A DNA stretch of 64,000 nt, taken from the NCBI RefSeq assembly GCF_003148625.1, contig NZ_QGGO01000003.1, forward strand, positions 124,001 through 188,000, given 5' to 3'. The notes beneath the pieces are model-generated. The model had not been told where the DNA came from and ran no database searches. It worked only from the letters and a program-made list of their open reading frames with translations. A program made the translations under genes and the position numbers. Numbering within the stretch: position 1 is the stretch's first letter; each line of letters opens with the position of its first letter. Of the stretch, positions 34,752 to 43,417 are shown piece after piece. Origin of the DNA: Arcicella aurantiaca (GTDB lineage: Bacteria; Bacteroidota; Bacteroidia; Cytophagales; Spirosomataceae).

Positions 34752-34759
34752 AAGTTTAA

Positions 34760-34891
34760 ACAGCTTCAATAAGTACAACACTTGAAGATGATTTTAATGA
34801 ATGGAGCAGACAGTTGGCAACTGGCGAGAATCCAATGTTATCAGATTATCGCCCGTGCCTTTATTTTATTCTTTTGCAAGAAGTCTATTAA
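34760..34891 (+). pseudogene. orphan C-terminal protein fragment, about 43 codons
   Basis: One frame reads a plausible protein tail (LEDDFNEWSRQLATG, then MLSDYRPCLYFI) to TAA at 34889, but has no start codon after the stop at 34757. It overlaps the last bases of the DUF1456-like gene on the other strand. It looks like the remnant of a lost gene; I do not recognise the family. Confidence 0.35.
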
Positions 34892-35127
34892 ACTTTCTCT
34901 TCTTTTTCTTCTTTCGGACCTCTCAGATGAATCACCAAACCATTTAAGAAATTGCGAAGAATTTGGTCGCCACATTTTTTGAATTTAGGGTGGTCTTCTG
35001 CTCTGAACATATCGCCTAATTCTGCATTGGTTGCTTTAAAACCAACCAATGATAAAATATGAATAATGTCATCGTTACGAAGACTAAGAGCAACTCTCAA
35101 TTTTTTCAAAATATCGTTATTCGACAT
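34888..35127 (-). CDS. DUF1456 family protein, single-repeat form
   Basis: A 79-residue protein beginning MSNNDILKKLRVALSLRNDD, the start of DUF1456 (E. coli YehS group). It includes the FLNGLVIHLRG segment that closes each repeat. YehS-like proteins usually have two such repeats (about 150 residues); this one has a single repeat and a Lys/Glu tail. Its biochemical role is unknown. It is a lone gene on the minus strand at the end of the LytS-LytTR block. Confidence 0.8.
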   Translation of the reverse strand: MSNNDILKKLRVALSLRNDDIIHILSLVGFKATNAELGDMFRAEDHPKFKKCGDQILRNFLNGLVIHLRGPKEEKEEKV

Positions 35128-35753
35128 ATTTACCTTGTTTTAATGTAAAAAATAATCGCTTGATGTGTATGATTTAATTCATATTCATCCCACGAAATTT
35201 TGTGTATTCTTGTTTTAGCAGTGTGCAAAATTAAGAGAATTAACATGGACTCACTAATTTATTTTCGGAACTATGTACTTATTAATGCAAAATAAAATTT
35301 TGACCATATTAACCCCTGATGGCGGTTTTTACCCACAATGGAATTGCCCGTTAGCGGTTCTTCATTAATAAGGATACAGTTCCGTTTATTTTTATTGATG
35401 CTTGATAAACTAAGAGAGAAAATACATTTTGCTTCGTAGATTAAAAATAGAGGAATATCACCCTATTAAAACGGTAGTTTAACTTTTAAAAACATAGTAA
35501 AGTACAATTTCTGAAAAATAAAGTTCAACTTGAAGTAGAAAATTTAACTTTTATTTATAACTGACAAAAGCAAGGAGATACATTTTTGGGATTTTCAAAT
35601 TTTATCTGTTAATTGCGAAATAATAAAATAATAATTGCTAATTGTACCCTAAGTCAGAATAATATTTGGTTTCAAGTAATTAATTACTGAAGACAAAATA
35701 TGCTAATTTAGGGTTTGTTATTTTATTTAACATTAACCTTTTCTAATAATCAC
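35128..35753. other. intergenic region, 626 bases
   Basis: AT-rich. It holds the palindromic element at 35266-35384, whose interior is locally richer in GC. The promoters of the DUF1456-like gene and the TonB receptor must also lie here. I see no clear -7/-33 pair and no coding frame. Confidence 0.5.
35266..35384. repeat. 119-base inverted-repeat element
   Basis: Arms of 22 bases at 35266-35287 and 35363-35384 (CGGAACT...TTATTAATG and CATTAATAA...AGTTCCG) match at both ends, with a mismatched centre. Inside lies a GC-richer core with GGCGGTTTTTACCC and GCCCGTTAGCGG. It could be a MITE-like element or a structured RNA. Confidence 0.65.
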
Positions 35754-38516
35754 ATGAAACAAATTTTATCATTTGTCCTGATAATGTTCGGGACTATGGG
35801 TACTCTATTTGCCCAAGAAAGAACGGGAAAAGTTACAGATGCTTCAAGCGGTGCTGTTATTCCAAGTGTAAACGTATCTGTGCAAGGTACAAGTCGTGGT
35901 GTTGTTACTGATGCCAGCGGTAATTACAAAATTGTTGCTGCGGATGGTAGCAAATTAGTCTTCTCTTTTATTGGTTACACTTCTGTAACCCAAACGGTTG
36001 GTTCTGCAACAGTTATTGATGTTCAGCTTGCTCCTTCTACTACTCAACTTGATGAAGTTGTTGTTTCAACGGGTAGTCGTAATGCTCAAAGAACGGTTAC
36101 AGATGCAGCCCTTCCAATTGATATTATTGGAGCAAGTGACTTGAAAATGACAGGTCAAACTACCTTCGATAAAGCTCTTCAATACAGTGTACCATCTTTC
36201 AATACGGTAAATACGCCTGTAAATGATGCCACTACTTTATTAGACCCTTGGGAAATCCGTAACATGGGACCAAGCCGTACTTTGGTGCTTGTAAACGGAA
36301 AACGTAAAAACTTGAGTTCTTTATTATATGTTCAATTCTCGCCTGGTCGTGGTGAAACAGGCGTGGATATTTCTGCCATTCCTCAAAACGCAATTAAGCG
36401 TGTAGAAATTCTACGTGATGGTGCTTCTGCTCAATACGGTTCTGATGCTATTGCAGGCGTTATGAACATCATTTTGAAGGATAAATATGAATATACTTCA
36501 TTGAATTTTAACTCTGGAATTACTTCGGCAGGTGACGGCGGAACGTATGGTTTAGCTTTAAATGGTGGTGGAAATTTCGGTACTAAAGGTTTTGTGAATT
36601 ATACCGTAGATTTTTCTCATCAAAATTCGGCAGTGCGTTCTGGTATTATTCATGTTCCAACTGAAATTGCAACATTTGGAGGAAGTCCTGCTCAAGACGC
36701 TTTAATTACAAGATTTTTGAAAGATAATCCAACAGGTGGAAATATCAACGGAACAGGAGAAATCACCGCAGGTAAATTCTTAGTGAATTTTGGTATTCCA
36801 GTTGGTGAAAAAAATGAATTGTACGGAAACGCTGCAATGGTTGTAAAACGTGTATCAAGTTTTGCCAATTATCGTACTCCATATTGGAGACAAGACCGTG
36901 GTTTGTTACACAGTGTTACAGACAATGGCGGTAAAAACTATATCACGAAAGAAACCTTAGCATTTTCAACTGATAACGTAGATATGTACAAAGGTTATGT
37001 GGGTTATGTGCCAACCTTTGAAGGAGATTTGATTGATTACAATGCTTCATTAGGAATCAGAGGAGAAACCAATGGATGGAAACACGATGCAAGTTTAACA
37101 ATTGGTGGAAATACGCAAGATTATACCGTTGATAATACCGTAAACCGTACTTTAGGAACATCAAGTCCAACTCGTTTTAAACCAGGTGGATACGGTTTTA
37201 GCCATATCGTTGGTAACATCGACGTTTCTAAAGCGATTACAGATAAATTTGGTATCGCTTTCGGTATGGAAGCTCGTTCTGAAAAATATACAATTGTTGG
37301 AGGTGACGAAGCATCTTACACAGGAGAAGGCTCTAACTCATTCCCGGGTATTTTGGCAGCAAATGCAGGAAGCAACCAACGTTTCAACGTAGGTGCTTAC
37401 TTAGATTTAAGCTATGATGTTTCTAAAGATTTCTTAATCAACGGTACAGTTCGTACTGAAAATTATAGCGATTTTGGTTCAAAAAATGTTTGGAAATTAT
37501 CAACTCGTTATAAATTAGCTGATGATAAAGTGGTTTTAAGAGCTTCGGCTTCAACAGGTTTTAGAGCTCCAACGTTACACCAAATCTATGCACAATCAAC
37601 ACAAGCAGCATTCGTGGGTGGAACTATCCAATTGTCAGGTTTATTTAACAACAGAAGTTCTCAAGCAAGATTATTAGGTATTCCTGCTCTTAAACCAGAA
37701 CAATCAACTAACTATACTGTTGGTTTAGGTTTGAATCCAACTAACAATTTGAGCATTACATTAGACTATTTTACTATCAATGTAAAAGACAGAATTGTAT
37801 ATAGTTCATCAATTTCATCAGGTGACCCAAATAGTGCTTTAGGAAAGATTTTGACTCAAGCAGGTGTGAAAACCGTTCAATTCTTCATCAATGGTATTGA
37901 AACTGTAAACTCAGGTATTGACTTTGTAATTGCTTATAAAAACATCAATTTAGGACAAGGTAAATTAGGGGTTAATTTGGCAGGAAATGTTATGTTGCAA
38001 AACGAAATAGTAGGAAATCCTGTTACTCCAGATGCAATTAAAGCAGCAGGTTCAAGTATTTTGAACACGCAAATCAAGTCATTATTAACAGAAAGCCGTC
38101 CGAAATACAAAGCAATTCTTGCCTTTAATTATGGTGTGAAAAAATGGAATGTAAACTTAGCTAATACATTATTTGGCTCAACAGCTTTCCAAGATTTAGA
38201 TAATGGTGGTTCTGATATGGAAAATATCAAAGCAGTATTCAAACCTGCTGTTGTTACAGATTTAAGCGTAAGCTATAATTTCAGCAAAAACGTTTCTTTC
38301 ACGGCTAATGCAAACAACTTGTTGAATATTTTACCAAAATGGGATTTAGAAGCTCAAAATGCAGCAGGTGCAGCGGCAATCAATACACCTGAGAAAAAAG
38401 CATTATTGAGAGGTTTCTTAGGTTTCAGTGGTCGTTATGATATTCTTGGATATAACGGGTCACAATTCAGTCAGTTAGGAACAATGTTCAATGCTAACTT
38501 ACAGATTCGTTTCTAA
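35754..38516 (+). CDS. TonB-dependent outer-membrane receptor
   Basis: I use the ATG at 35754 (920 residues), which opens a clean signal peptide ending GTLFAQ; the TTG-led extension from 35715 has no such role. A carboxypeptidase-like domain follows (about 22-110, GKVTDASSGAVIPSVNV, FSFIGYTSVTQT). The plug comes next (about 115-250, SFNTVNTPVNDATTLLDP, MGPSRTLVLVNGKRK, SAQYGSDAIAG), then a barrel ending in NANLQIRF, a typical terminal strand. It has no SusD partner or enzyme beside it. The DATTLLDPWEIRNMGP plug type recurs in orphan receptors of Bacteroidota with unknown ligands. Confidence 0.9.
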   Translation: MKQILSFVLIMFGTMGTLFAQERTGKVTDASSGAVIPSVNVSVQGTSRGVVTDASGNYKIVAADGSKLVFSFIGYTSVTQTVGSATVIDVQLAPSTTQLDEVVVSTGSRNAQRTVTDAALPIDIIGASDLKMTGQTTFDKALQYSVPSFNTVNTPVNDATTLLDPWEIRNMGPSRTLVLVNGKRKNLSSLLYVQFSPGRGETGVDISAIPQNAIKRVEILRDGASAQYGSDAIAGVMNIILKDKYEYTSLNFNSGITSAGDGGTYGLALNGGGNFGTKGFVNYTVDFSHQNSAVRSGIIHVPTEIATFGGSPAQDALITRFLKDNPTGGNINGTGEITAGKFLVNFGIPVGEKNELYGNAAMVVKRVSSFANYRTPYWRQDRGLLHSVTDNGGKNYITKETLAFSTDNVDMYKGYVGYVPTFEGDLIDYNASLGIRGETNGWKHDASLTIGGNTQDYTVDNTVNRTLGTSSPTRFKPGGYGFSHIVGNIDVSKAITDKFGIAFGMEARSEKYTIVGGDEASYTGEGSNSFPGILAANAGSNQRFNVGAYLDLSYDVSKDFLINGTVRTENYSDFGSKNVWKLSTRYKLADDKVVLRASASTGFRAPTLHQIYAQSTQAAFVGGTIQLSGLFNNRSSQARLLGIPALKPEQSTNYTVGLGLNPTNNLSITLDYFTINVKDRIVYSSSISSGDPNSALGKILTQAGVKTVQFFINGIETVNSGIDFVIAYKNINLGQGKLGVNLAGNVMLQNEIVGNPVTPDAIKAAGSSILNTQIKSLLTESRPKYKAILAFNYGVKKWNVNLANTLFGSTAFQDLDNGGSDMENIKAVFKPAVVTDLSVSYNFSKNVSFTANANNLLNILPKWDLEAQNAAGAAAINTPEKKALLRGFLGFSGRYDILGYNGSQFSQLGTMFNANLQIRF

Positions 38517-38539
38517 TTCTTTTACATATTTAGATTTTC

Positions 38540-38570
38540 AAAAAGAGAACTTCGCAAGAGTTCTCTTTTT
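38540..38570 (+). terminator. intrinsic terminator after the TonB receptor
   Basis: AAAAAGAGAACT pairs perfectly with AGTTCTCTTTTT around TCGCAAG, ending in a T-run. Confidence 0.9.
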
Positions 38571-38715
38571 GTTTTATAAAACATCTAAAGTTGAAAATGG
38601 TTAATATTTTAAATGTATCGGGTAATTCCTTAAAATATAATAAATTGATAAAAAGCATTTTACCCATTTTCAAATAACCAATAACGAATCACCACATATT
38701 CAAAAATCAATAATA

Positions 38716-39663
38716 TTGAAAACAGTCATTATCGGAGCAGGAATAGCAGGGCTTTCTGCTGCCAAAGTTTTAGTAGAAAAAGGACACGACGTAACGATTT
38801 TAGACAAAGGTCGTGGCATAGGAGGAAGGATGTCCACCCGAACCATAGAAAATGCCAAAGCCGACCACGGAGCTCAATATTTCTCAGTAAAATCTGCGGA
38901 ATTTCAAGCATTAATTTCAGAACTTCAAACTGAAGAAATTACCAAAGAATGGCATTTAACCCAACGTCAAAATGTGCGTTATATCGGAGCGAAGGGAATG
39001 AATACCATTCCCAAGAAAATGGCGACTGATTTAACGATTCATTTGAATGAAAAAGTTGTTTTGATTGCCAAAAACGAGATTAGGACTGAATCTGGAAATA
39101 CATATTGTTTTGATAATCTGATTATTACCATACCAATTCCGCAAGTAATTGACCTTTTTATGGCTTCTGAAATTTCGTTTTCAGAAAAGGATAAATCAGT
39201 CATCAATTCTGTGGAATATGACCCATGTATTGCCGTTATGGCAGTTTTGAAACAAGCCACAGAAATACCAAGCGGAGGAATTATTTTAGAAAATCAACCC
39301 GTTGCATTGATTGCCGATAATTTTCAAAAAGGAATTACCGAAATTCCAACGGTAACCATCCACGCTTCAGCGGAATTTAGCAAAAAACATTTAGAAGATA
39401 ATTTGCAAGAAGTTGCTGAAATGATGTTATCGTCTGTTAATCAATGGATTATATCCGAAAATATCGTTTCAGTCCAAGTGCATCGTTGGCGTTATAGCCT
39501 TGCGTGTAAGCGTTATGAACAACCTTTTTATCAAATAGAAAACAAAAATATTTATTTAGGAGGAGATGGCTTTGGAATTGGGAATGTAGAAGGGGCATTT
39601 TTATCGGGGTATCGCTTGGCAATGAGTATTTTAGTAGAACCGAAAATATATCAACTTAATTAA
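38716..39663 (+). CDS. NAD(P)/FAD-dependent oxidoreductase, renalase-like
   Basis: A 315-residue flavoprotein starting directly with the Rossmann dinucleotide fold (VIIGAGIAGLSAAKVL), then KGRGIGGRMSTR and GAQYF, the pattern of bacterial renalase-like amine oxidases. Near the C terminus, GGDGFGIGNVEGAFLSG binds FAD. The start is TTG at 38716; no ATG lies in frame nearby and the fold begins at residue 3, so TTG is convincing. Bacterial renalases repair misreduced beta-NAD(P)H isomers; that role is only possible here. The gene lies alone between a terminator and the DUF418 gene. Confidence 0.82.
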   Translation: MKTVIIGAGIAGLSAAKVLVEKGHDVTILDKGRGIGGRMSTRTIENAKADHGAQYFSVKSAEFQALISELQTEEITKEWHLTQRQNVRYIGAKGMNTIPKKMATDLTIHLNEKVVLIAKNEIRTESGNTYCFDNLIITIPIPQVIDLFMASEISFSEKDKSVINSVEYDPCIAVMAVLKQATEIPSGGIILENQPVALIADNFQKGITEIPTVTIHASAEFSKKHLEDNLQEVAEMMLSSVNQWIISENIVSVQVHRWRYSLACKRYEQPFYQIENKNIYLGGDGFGIGNVEGAFLSGYRLAMSILVEPKIYQLN

Positions 39664-39752
39664 CATTTTTTACATTTTTTGGTTTGCAACCTTTTTGCTT
39701 AATTTATCATCTAATAGTCATTAAAACCTTTAGCTCTTTTAAACTAAGCACT

Positions 39753-40979
39753 ATGAAAAATGCCCTTGTTGCACCCAAAGAAAGAATTTTCTTGATTGAT
39801 GGATTACGTGGTTTTGCCCTTTTAGGAATTATTTTAGCCCATATTGGTGGCTGGTTCATTGCAGGAGGAATCCCTGCCACAGTTTGGCAAAAATATCAGA
39901 ATGACGTAGGAACTGCCATTGCCAATTATTTTGGTGGAATTTTTATTGATGGGAAATTTTACACCCTTTTTTCATTTCTATTCGGACTCAGCTTTGCTAT
40001 TCAATTACTCCAACGTAAAGACGACGACACTCGATTCATTCAAAGATTTATGTGGCGTTTAGTGATTTTATTCATTATTGGTTTTGTCCATCATATTCAT
40101 TGGAAAGGCGATATTTTAGGAATTTATGCAGTTTTGGGATTTATCATGATACTTTTTCGGAATGTAGGTAATAAAGTTCTGTGGATTGGTATTTTGTTTT
40201 TTATCTTGAATATGCCTGTAATTATTCGTGATGTTGTACAAAAAACACAGCCTAAAGAAAAACCTAAAACCGAAAAAGAGCAAGAACTTGAAGTAGAAAA
40301 GTATGAAAAAGAAACCGTGGATTCGTACAATACACTGAAAAAAGGAACATATTTAGACGTTGTTGCTCAAAATTTTAGAGATTTTAAATCTAAAGCGGAT
40401 TTCCAATTTTCGTCGGGTAGAATTTACATTACTTTGGGTTTCTTTTTGTTGGGACTTTGGGTTGGGAAAAAACGATTCTTTGAAAATTTTGAAAAATATA
40501 AACCACTTTTCAAAAAGATAATGTGGTTGAGTTTGATTGCGAATATTTTTATCGTTGCCTTTTTTATCACGGTTGAACAATTAAAATTATGGGAGAAATT
40601 GGGTGATTGGATGAATATTATTGCCAATACCTTATACGCCATTCATTGCGTTATGATGACTTTATTATATTTAACGGGTATTTCTTTATTGCTGAACCTA
40701 AAAAGTATGAGTTGGATTTTGGATAAATTTGCTTCTGTTGGTAAAATGGGATTGACTAACTATTTGTTACAGAGTGTAATAGGCGTAATGTTGTTTTATG
40801 GAATTGGCTTTGGTTTGGCAGGAGAATTTAATGCAGATTGGTGTTATTTAATCGGAATTGGCATATTCATTTTACAAATTATTTTTAGTAAATGGTGGCT
40901 CTCAAAATTCAATTATGGCCCAATGGAATGGCTTTGGCGTTCGGCAACTTACTTAAAGTGGCAACCCATGCAGAAGTAA
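39753..40979 (+). CDS. DUF418 family membrane protein
   Basis: I use the ATG at 39753 (408 residues); the longer frame from 39684 has no family support. The opening ERIFLIDGLRGFALLGII is the hallmark of the DUF418/YeiB group. About eight to ten transmembrane helices follow, with a charged loop (about 165-210, rich in Lys/Glu). The C-terminal block GKMGLTNYLLQS...GPMEWLWRS is the DUF418 core. These proteins are thought to be membrane carriers or acyltransferase-like enzymes; no function is proven. There is no obvious operon partner. Confidence 0.88.
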   Translation: MKNALVAPKERIFLIDGLRGFALLGIILAHIGGWFIAGGIPATVWQKYQNDVGTAIANYFGGIFIDGKFYTLFSFLFGLSFAIQLLQRKDDDTRFIQRFMWRLVILFIIGFVHHIHWKGDILGIYAVLGFIMILFRNVGNKVLWIGILFFILNMPVIIRDVVQKTQPKEKPKTEKEQELEVEKYEKETVDSYNTLKKGTYLDVVAQNFRDFKSKADFQFSSGRIYITLGFFLLGLWVGKKRFFENFEKYKPLFKKIMWLSLIANIFIVAFFITVEQLKLWEKLGDWMNIIANTLYAIHCVMMTLLYLTGISLLLNLKSMSWILDKFASVGKMGLTNYLLQSVIGVMLFYGIGFGLAGEFNADWCYLIGIGIFILQIIFSKWWLSKFNYGPMEWLWRSATYLKWQPMQK

Positions 40980-41014
40980 GTAAATATTAAACTAACAATT
41001 AAGTATTCTACACG

Positions 41015-41045
41015 TTGGCAGAATAAACTTTCTTGCCTAATTTTG
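41015..41045 (+). promoter_or_regulatory. promoter of the pyruvate dehydrogenase E1 beta gene (TTG-N20-TAATTTTG)
   Basis: TTG at 41015-41017 is followed by 20 bases and TAATTTTG at 41038-41045, the Bacteroidota consensus. The leader would be about 117 bases and includes direct repeats of CATAAACT-like words (41131-41157). Confidence 0.65.
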
Positions 41046-41168
41046 TATGGATTTAAAGTTTATGAATAATTGAGTAAAATGCTATCTCAAATTTACTTTA
41101 TGTGATAGATTCTTGCTCAATAGTCTTACAGTCATAAACTTATAAACTCATAAACTGACAACTTTAAA

Positions 41169-42152
41169 ATGAGAGAAATACAATTCAGAGAGGCACTCCG
41201 TGAAGCCATGAACGAAGAAATGCGTAAAGACGCATCGGTTTTTTTAATGGGCGAAGAAGTAGCCGAATACAATGGTGCTTATAAGGTTTCGCAAGGAATG
41301 TTAGACGAATTTGGTCCAGAAAGAGTAATTGATACGCCAATCGCTGAATTAGGTTTTGCAGGTATCGCAGTAGGTGCGGCAGCAAATGGTCTTCGTCCAA
41401 TTGTGGAATTCATGACTTTCAACTTCTCGTTGGTAGCTATCGACCAAGTAATTAACTCTGCTGCCAAAATGATGTCAATGTCAGGCGGTCAGTATTCTTG
41501 TCCAATTGTATTCCGTGGACCAACTGGTAATGCTGGACAATTATCATCTCAACACTCATCAAACTTTGAAAACTGGTTTGCTAATACACCAGGTTTAAAA
41601 GTTGTAGTTCCTTCAAATCCTGCTGATGCAAAAGGTTTATTAAAATCTGCCATTCGTGATAACGACCCAGTTATTTTCATGGAATCAGAATTGATGTATG
41701 GCGATAAAGGACTTGTACCAGATGGAGAATATTTAACGCCAATTGGCAAAGCAAACATCGTAAAAGAAGGTACAGACGTTACTATTGTAACTTTCGGTAA
41801 AATGCTTTCAAGAGTAGTTATGCCAGCCGTTGCAGAATTAACGAAAATGGGAATCAATGCAGAAGTGATTGATTTAAGAACTGTTAGACCAATTGATTAC
41901 GAAACAATTCTTGATTCTGTAAAAAGAACAAATCGTTGTGTAGTGGTTGAAGAAGCAAACCCAATTGCAGCACTTTCTTCTGAAATTGCTTATAACATTC
42001 AACGTTTTGCCTTTGATTTTATGGATGCTCCAGTTATCCGTGTCAACTCAAAAGATTTACCTTTACCGTATGCTCCAACATTGTTAGAAGCAATTCTTCC
42101 AAGTGTACAAGGAACAATCGATGCAGTTAAAAAAGTATTGTATAAAGCATAA
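41169..42152 (+). CDS. pdhB: pyruvate dehydrogenase E1 component, beta subunit
   Basis: It forms the E1 heterotetramer that decarboxylates pyruvate with thiamine diphosphate, supplying acetyl-CoA. The 327-residue protein has the beta-subunit opening FREALREAMNEEM, the thiamine-binding GEEVAEYNGAYKVS and the transketolase C-terminal segment DLRTVRPIDYETI. Length and motifs fit stand-alone beta subunits without a lipoyl domain. The alpha subunit and E2/E3 are not in this window, so the complex is encoded at separate loci, common in Cytophagales. A related 2-oxoacid dehydrogenase beta subunit is less likely. Confidence 0.9.
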   Translation: MREIQFREALREAMNEEMRKDASVFLMGEEVAEYNGAYKVSQGMLDEFGPERVIDTPIAELGFAGIAVGAAANGLRPIVEFMTFNFSLVAIDQVINSAAKMMSMSGGQYSCPIVFRGPTGNAGQLSSQHSSNFENWFANTPGLKVVVPSNPADAKGLLKSAIRDNDPVIFMESELMYGDKGLVPDGEYLTPIGKANIVKEGTDVTIVTFGKMLSRVVMPAVAELTKMGINAEVIDLRTVRPIDYETILDSVKRTNRCVVVEEANPIAALSSEIAYNIQRFAFDFMDAPVIRVNSKDLPLPYAPTLLEAILPSVQGTIDAVKKVLYKA

Positions 42153-42170
42153 CAATTTATATACAACAAC

Positions 42171-42213
42171 AACAACAAAGCCTTCTGGAGTAAATTCAGA
42201 AGGCTTTGTTGTT
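42171..42213. terminator. terminator shared by pdhB and dinB
   Basis: The 17-base arms AACAACAAAGCCTTCTG and CAGAAGGCTTTGTTGTT pair perfectly around nine bases. The right arm touches the dinB stop codon, so it can end both convergent messages. Confidence 0.85.
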
Positions 42214-43277
42214 TAAAAATTAAGCGTTAGTTGTTTCCCAATCATTTCATCGGCAAACTCTAAATTTGAAAGAGAAATTCCCAATAATCGTACTCCTTTC
42301 GGGACGGGTAGAATTTGCTCTAATAAATCATAAGCAATTTTCTCAAAAAATGCTTTGTCCATAATACTCGACAAAGTTGTTTTGCTACGGGTAATCTGTT
42401 GAAAATCAAGATATTTTACTTTTAAACTGACTGTTCTGCCGTAAGCGTGAGTACGATTGCAGTAACGCCAAACATCTTCTATCAACGGAGCTAAACCTGC
42501 TTCCAATTCTATTTTTGTTTCTAAATCAGTATTAAAAGTGTTTTCAGAACCAACTGATTTTCTAATTCTGTCGGGATTTACAGGGCGATTATCCACGGCA
42601 CGAGCAATGTCAAAATAATAGCCACCTGCTTTTCCAAAGTGTTTACGAAGAAAGGCTTCGTCTTTTTGTCGCAAATCTAATCCCGTGAAAATCTCCATTT
42701 TATTCATTTTCTCCGCCGTCACTTTGCCGATTCCGTGAAAACGATAAACGTCTAAATCTTCCACGAATTTCTCGCCCTGATTGGGTTTTATCACAAATAA
42801 TCCGTCAGGTTTATTGTAGTCAGAAGCTAATTTTGCCAAGAATTTATTATAGGAAACACCCGCAGAAGCCGTTAATTGAGTGCGTTCTTTTATCTTGATT
42901 TTTATTTCTTGTGCAATTTGGGTTGCCGATTGAATTCCCTTTAAATTTTCGGTAACATCAAGATAGGCTTCGTCTAAAGAAAGAGGTTCAACCAATGGAG
43001 TATATTCTAAAAAAACTTCCCTGATTTGATTAGAAACGGCTTTGTAGGCTTCAAATCGAGGTTTTACGAAGATTAGATTCGGGCATTTTCGAGCCGCAAT
43101 AATAGATGACATCGCCGACCGAACGCCAAATTTACGTGCTTCATAACTGGCAGCTGCAACAACGCCACGCTCACGAGAACCACCCACAGCCACAGGTTTT
43201 CCACGCAAAGATGGATTATCTCTTTGCTCAACAGAAGCATAAAATGCGTCCATATCTATGTGGATGATTTTTCTCAT
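42213..43277 (-). CDS. dinB: DNA polymerase IV (Y-family translesion polymerase)
   Basis: This Y-family polymerase copies damaged DNA with low fidelity. The 354-residue protein has the catalytic DMDAFYASVE (D8 and D10), SLDEAYLDVT (D102/E103), the thumb helix-hairpin-helix (FHGIGKVTAEKM) and the little-finger region (SVGSENTF). It lies 140 bases after the ABC exporter on the same strand, with a long inverted repeat between them. No LexA-type site was recognised upstream. The C terminus lacks an obvious extended clamp-binding tail, though the QLTLNF ending could be a beta-clamp motif. Confidence 0.95.
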   Translation of the reverse strand: MRKIIHIDMDAFYASVEQRDNPSLRGKPVAVGGSRERGVVAAASYEARKFGVRSAMSSIIAARKCPNLIFVKPRFEAYKAVSNQIREVFLEYTPLVEPLSLDEAYLDVTENLKGIQSATQIAQEIKIKIKERTQLTASAGVSYNKFLAKLASDYNKPDGLFVIKPNQGEKFVEDLDVYRFHGIGKVTAEKMNKMEIFTGLDLRQKDEAFLRKHFGKAGGYYFDIARAVDNRPVNPDRIRKSVGSENTFNTDLETKIELEAGLAPLIEDVWRYCNRTHAYGRTVSLKVKYLDFQQITRSKTTLSSIMDKAFFEKIAYDLLEQILPVPKGVRLLGISLSNLEFADEMIGKQLTLNF

Positions 43278-43287
43278 GAATACTTAA

Positions 43288-43410
43288 AATGGAACACTGA
43301 TTGAACGGATTGGACACAGATTTCAAAGATTTTTTATGAAATTTATTTGAGATTTGACTTTGAAAATAAATATCTAATCCGTGTCTAATCCGTTCAATCC
43401 GTGTTCCATT
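43288..43410. repeat. long inverted repeat between ABC exporter and dinB
   Basis: Arms of 35 bases at 43288-43322 and 43376-43410 match with three differences; text of the type AATCCGTTCAATCCGTGTTCC. Part of the left arm resembles a lone copy at 51598-51645. It occupies almost the whole gap and ends 10 bases before the dinB start. Confidence 0.8.
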
Positions 43411-43417
43411 AAAAAAA

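Noticed and set aside
34782-34982. 66-codon + strand frame starting at 34782
   Set aside because: It overlaps most of the DUF1456-like gene's 3' half in antisense; the more protein-like frame is a different one (34760-34891).
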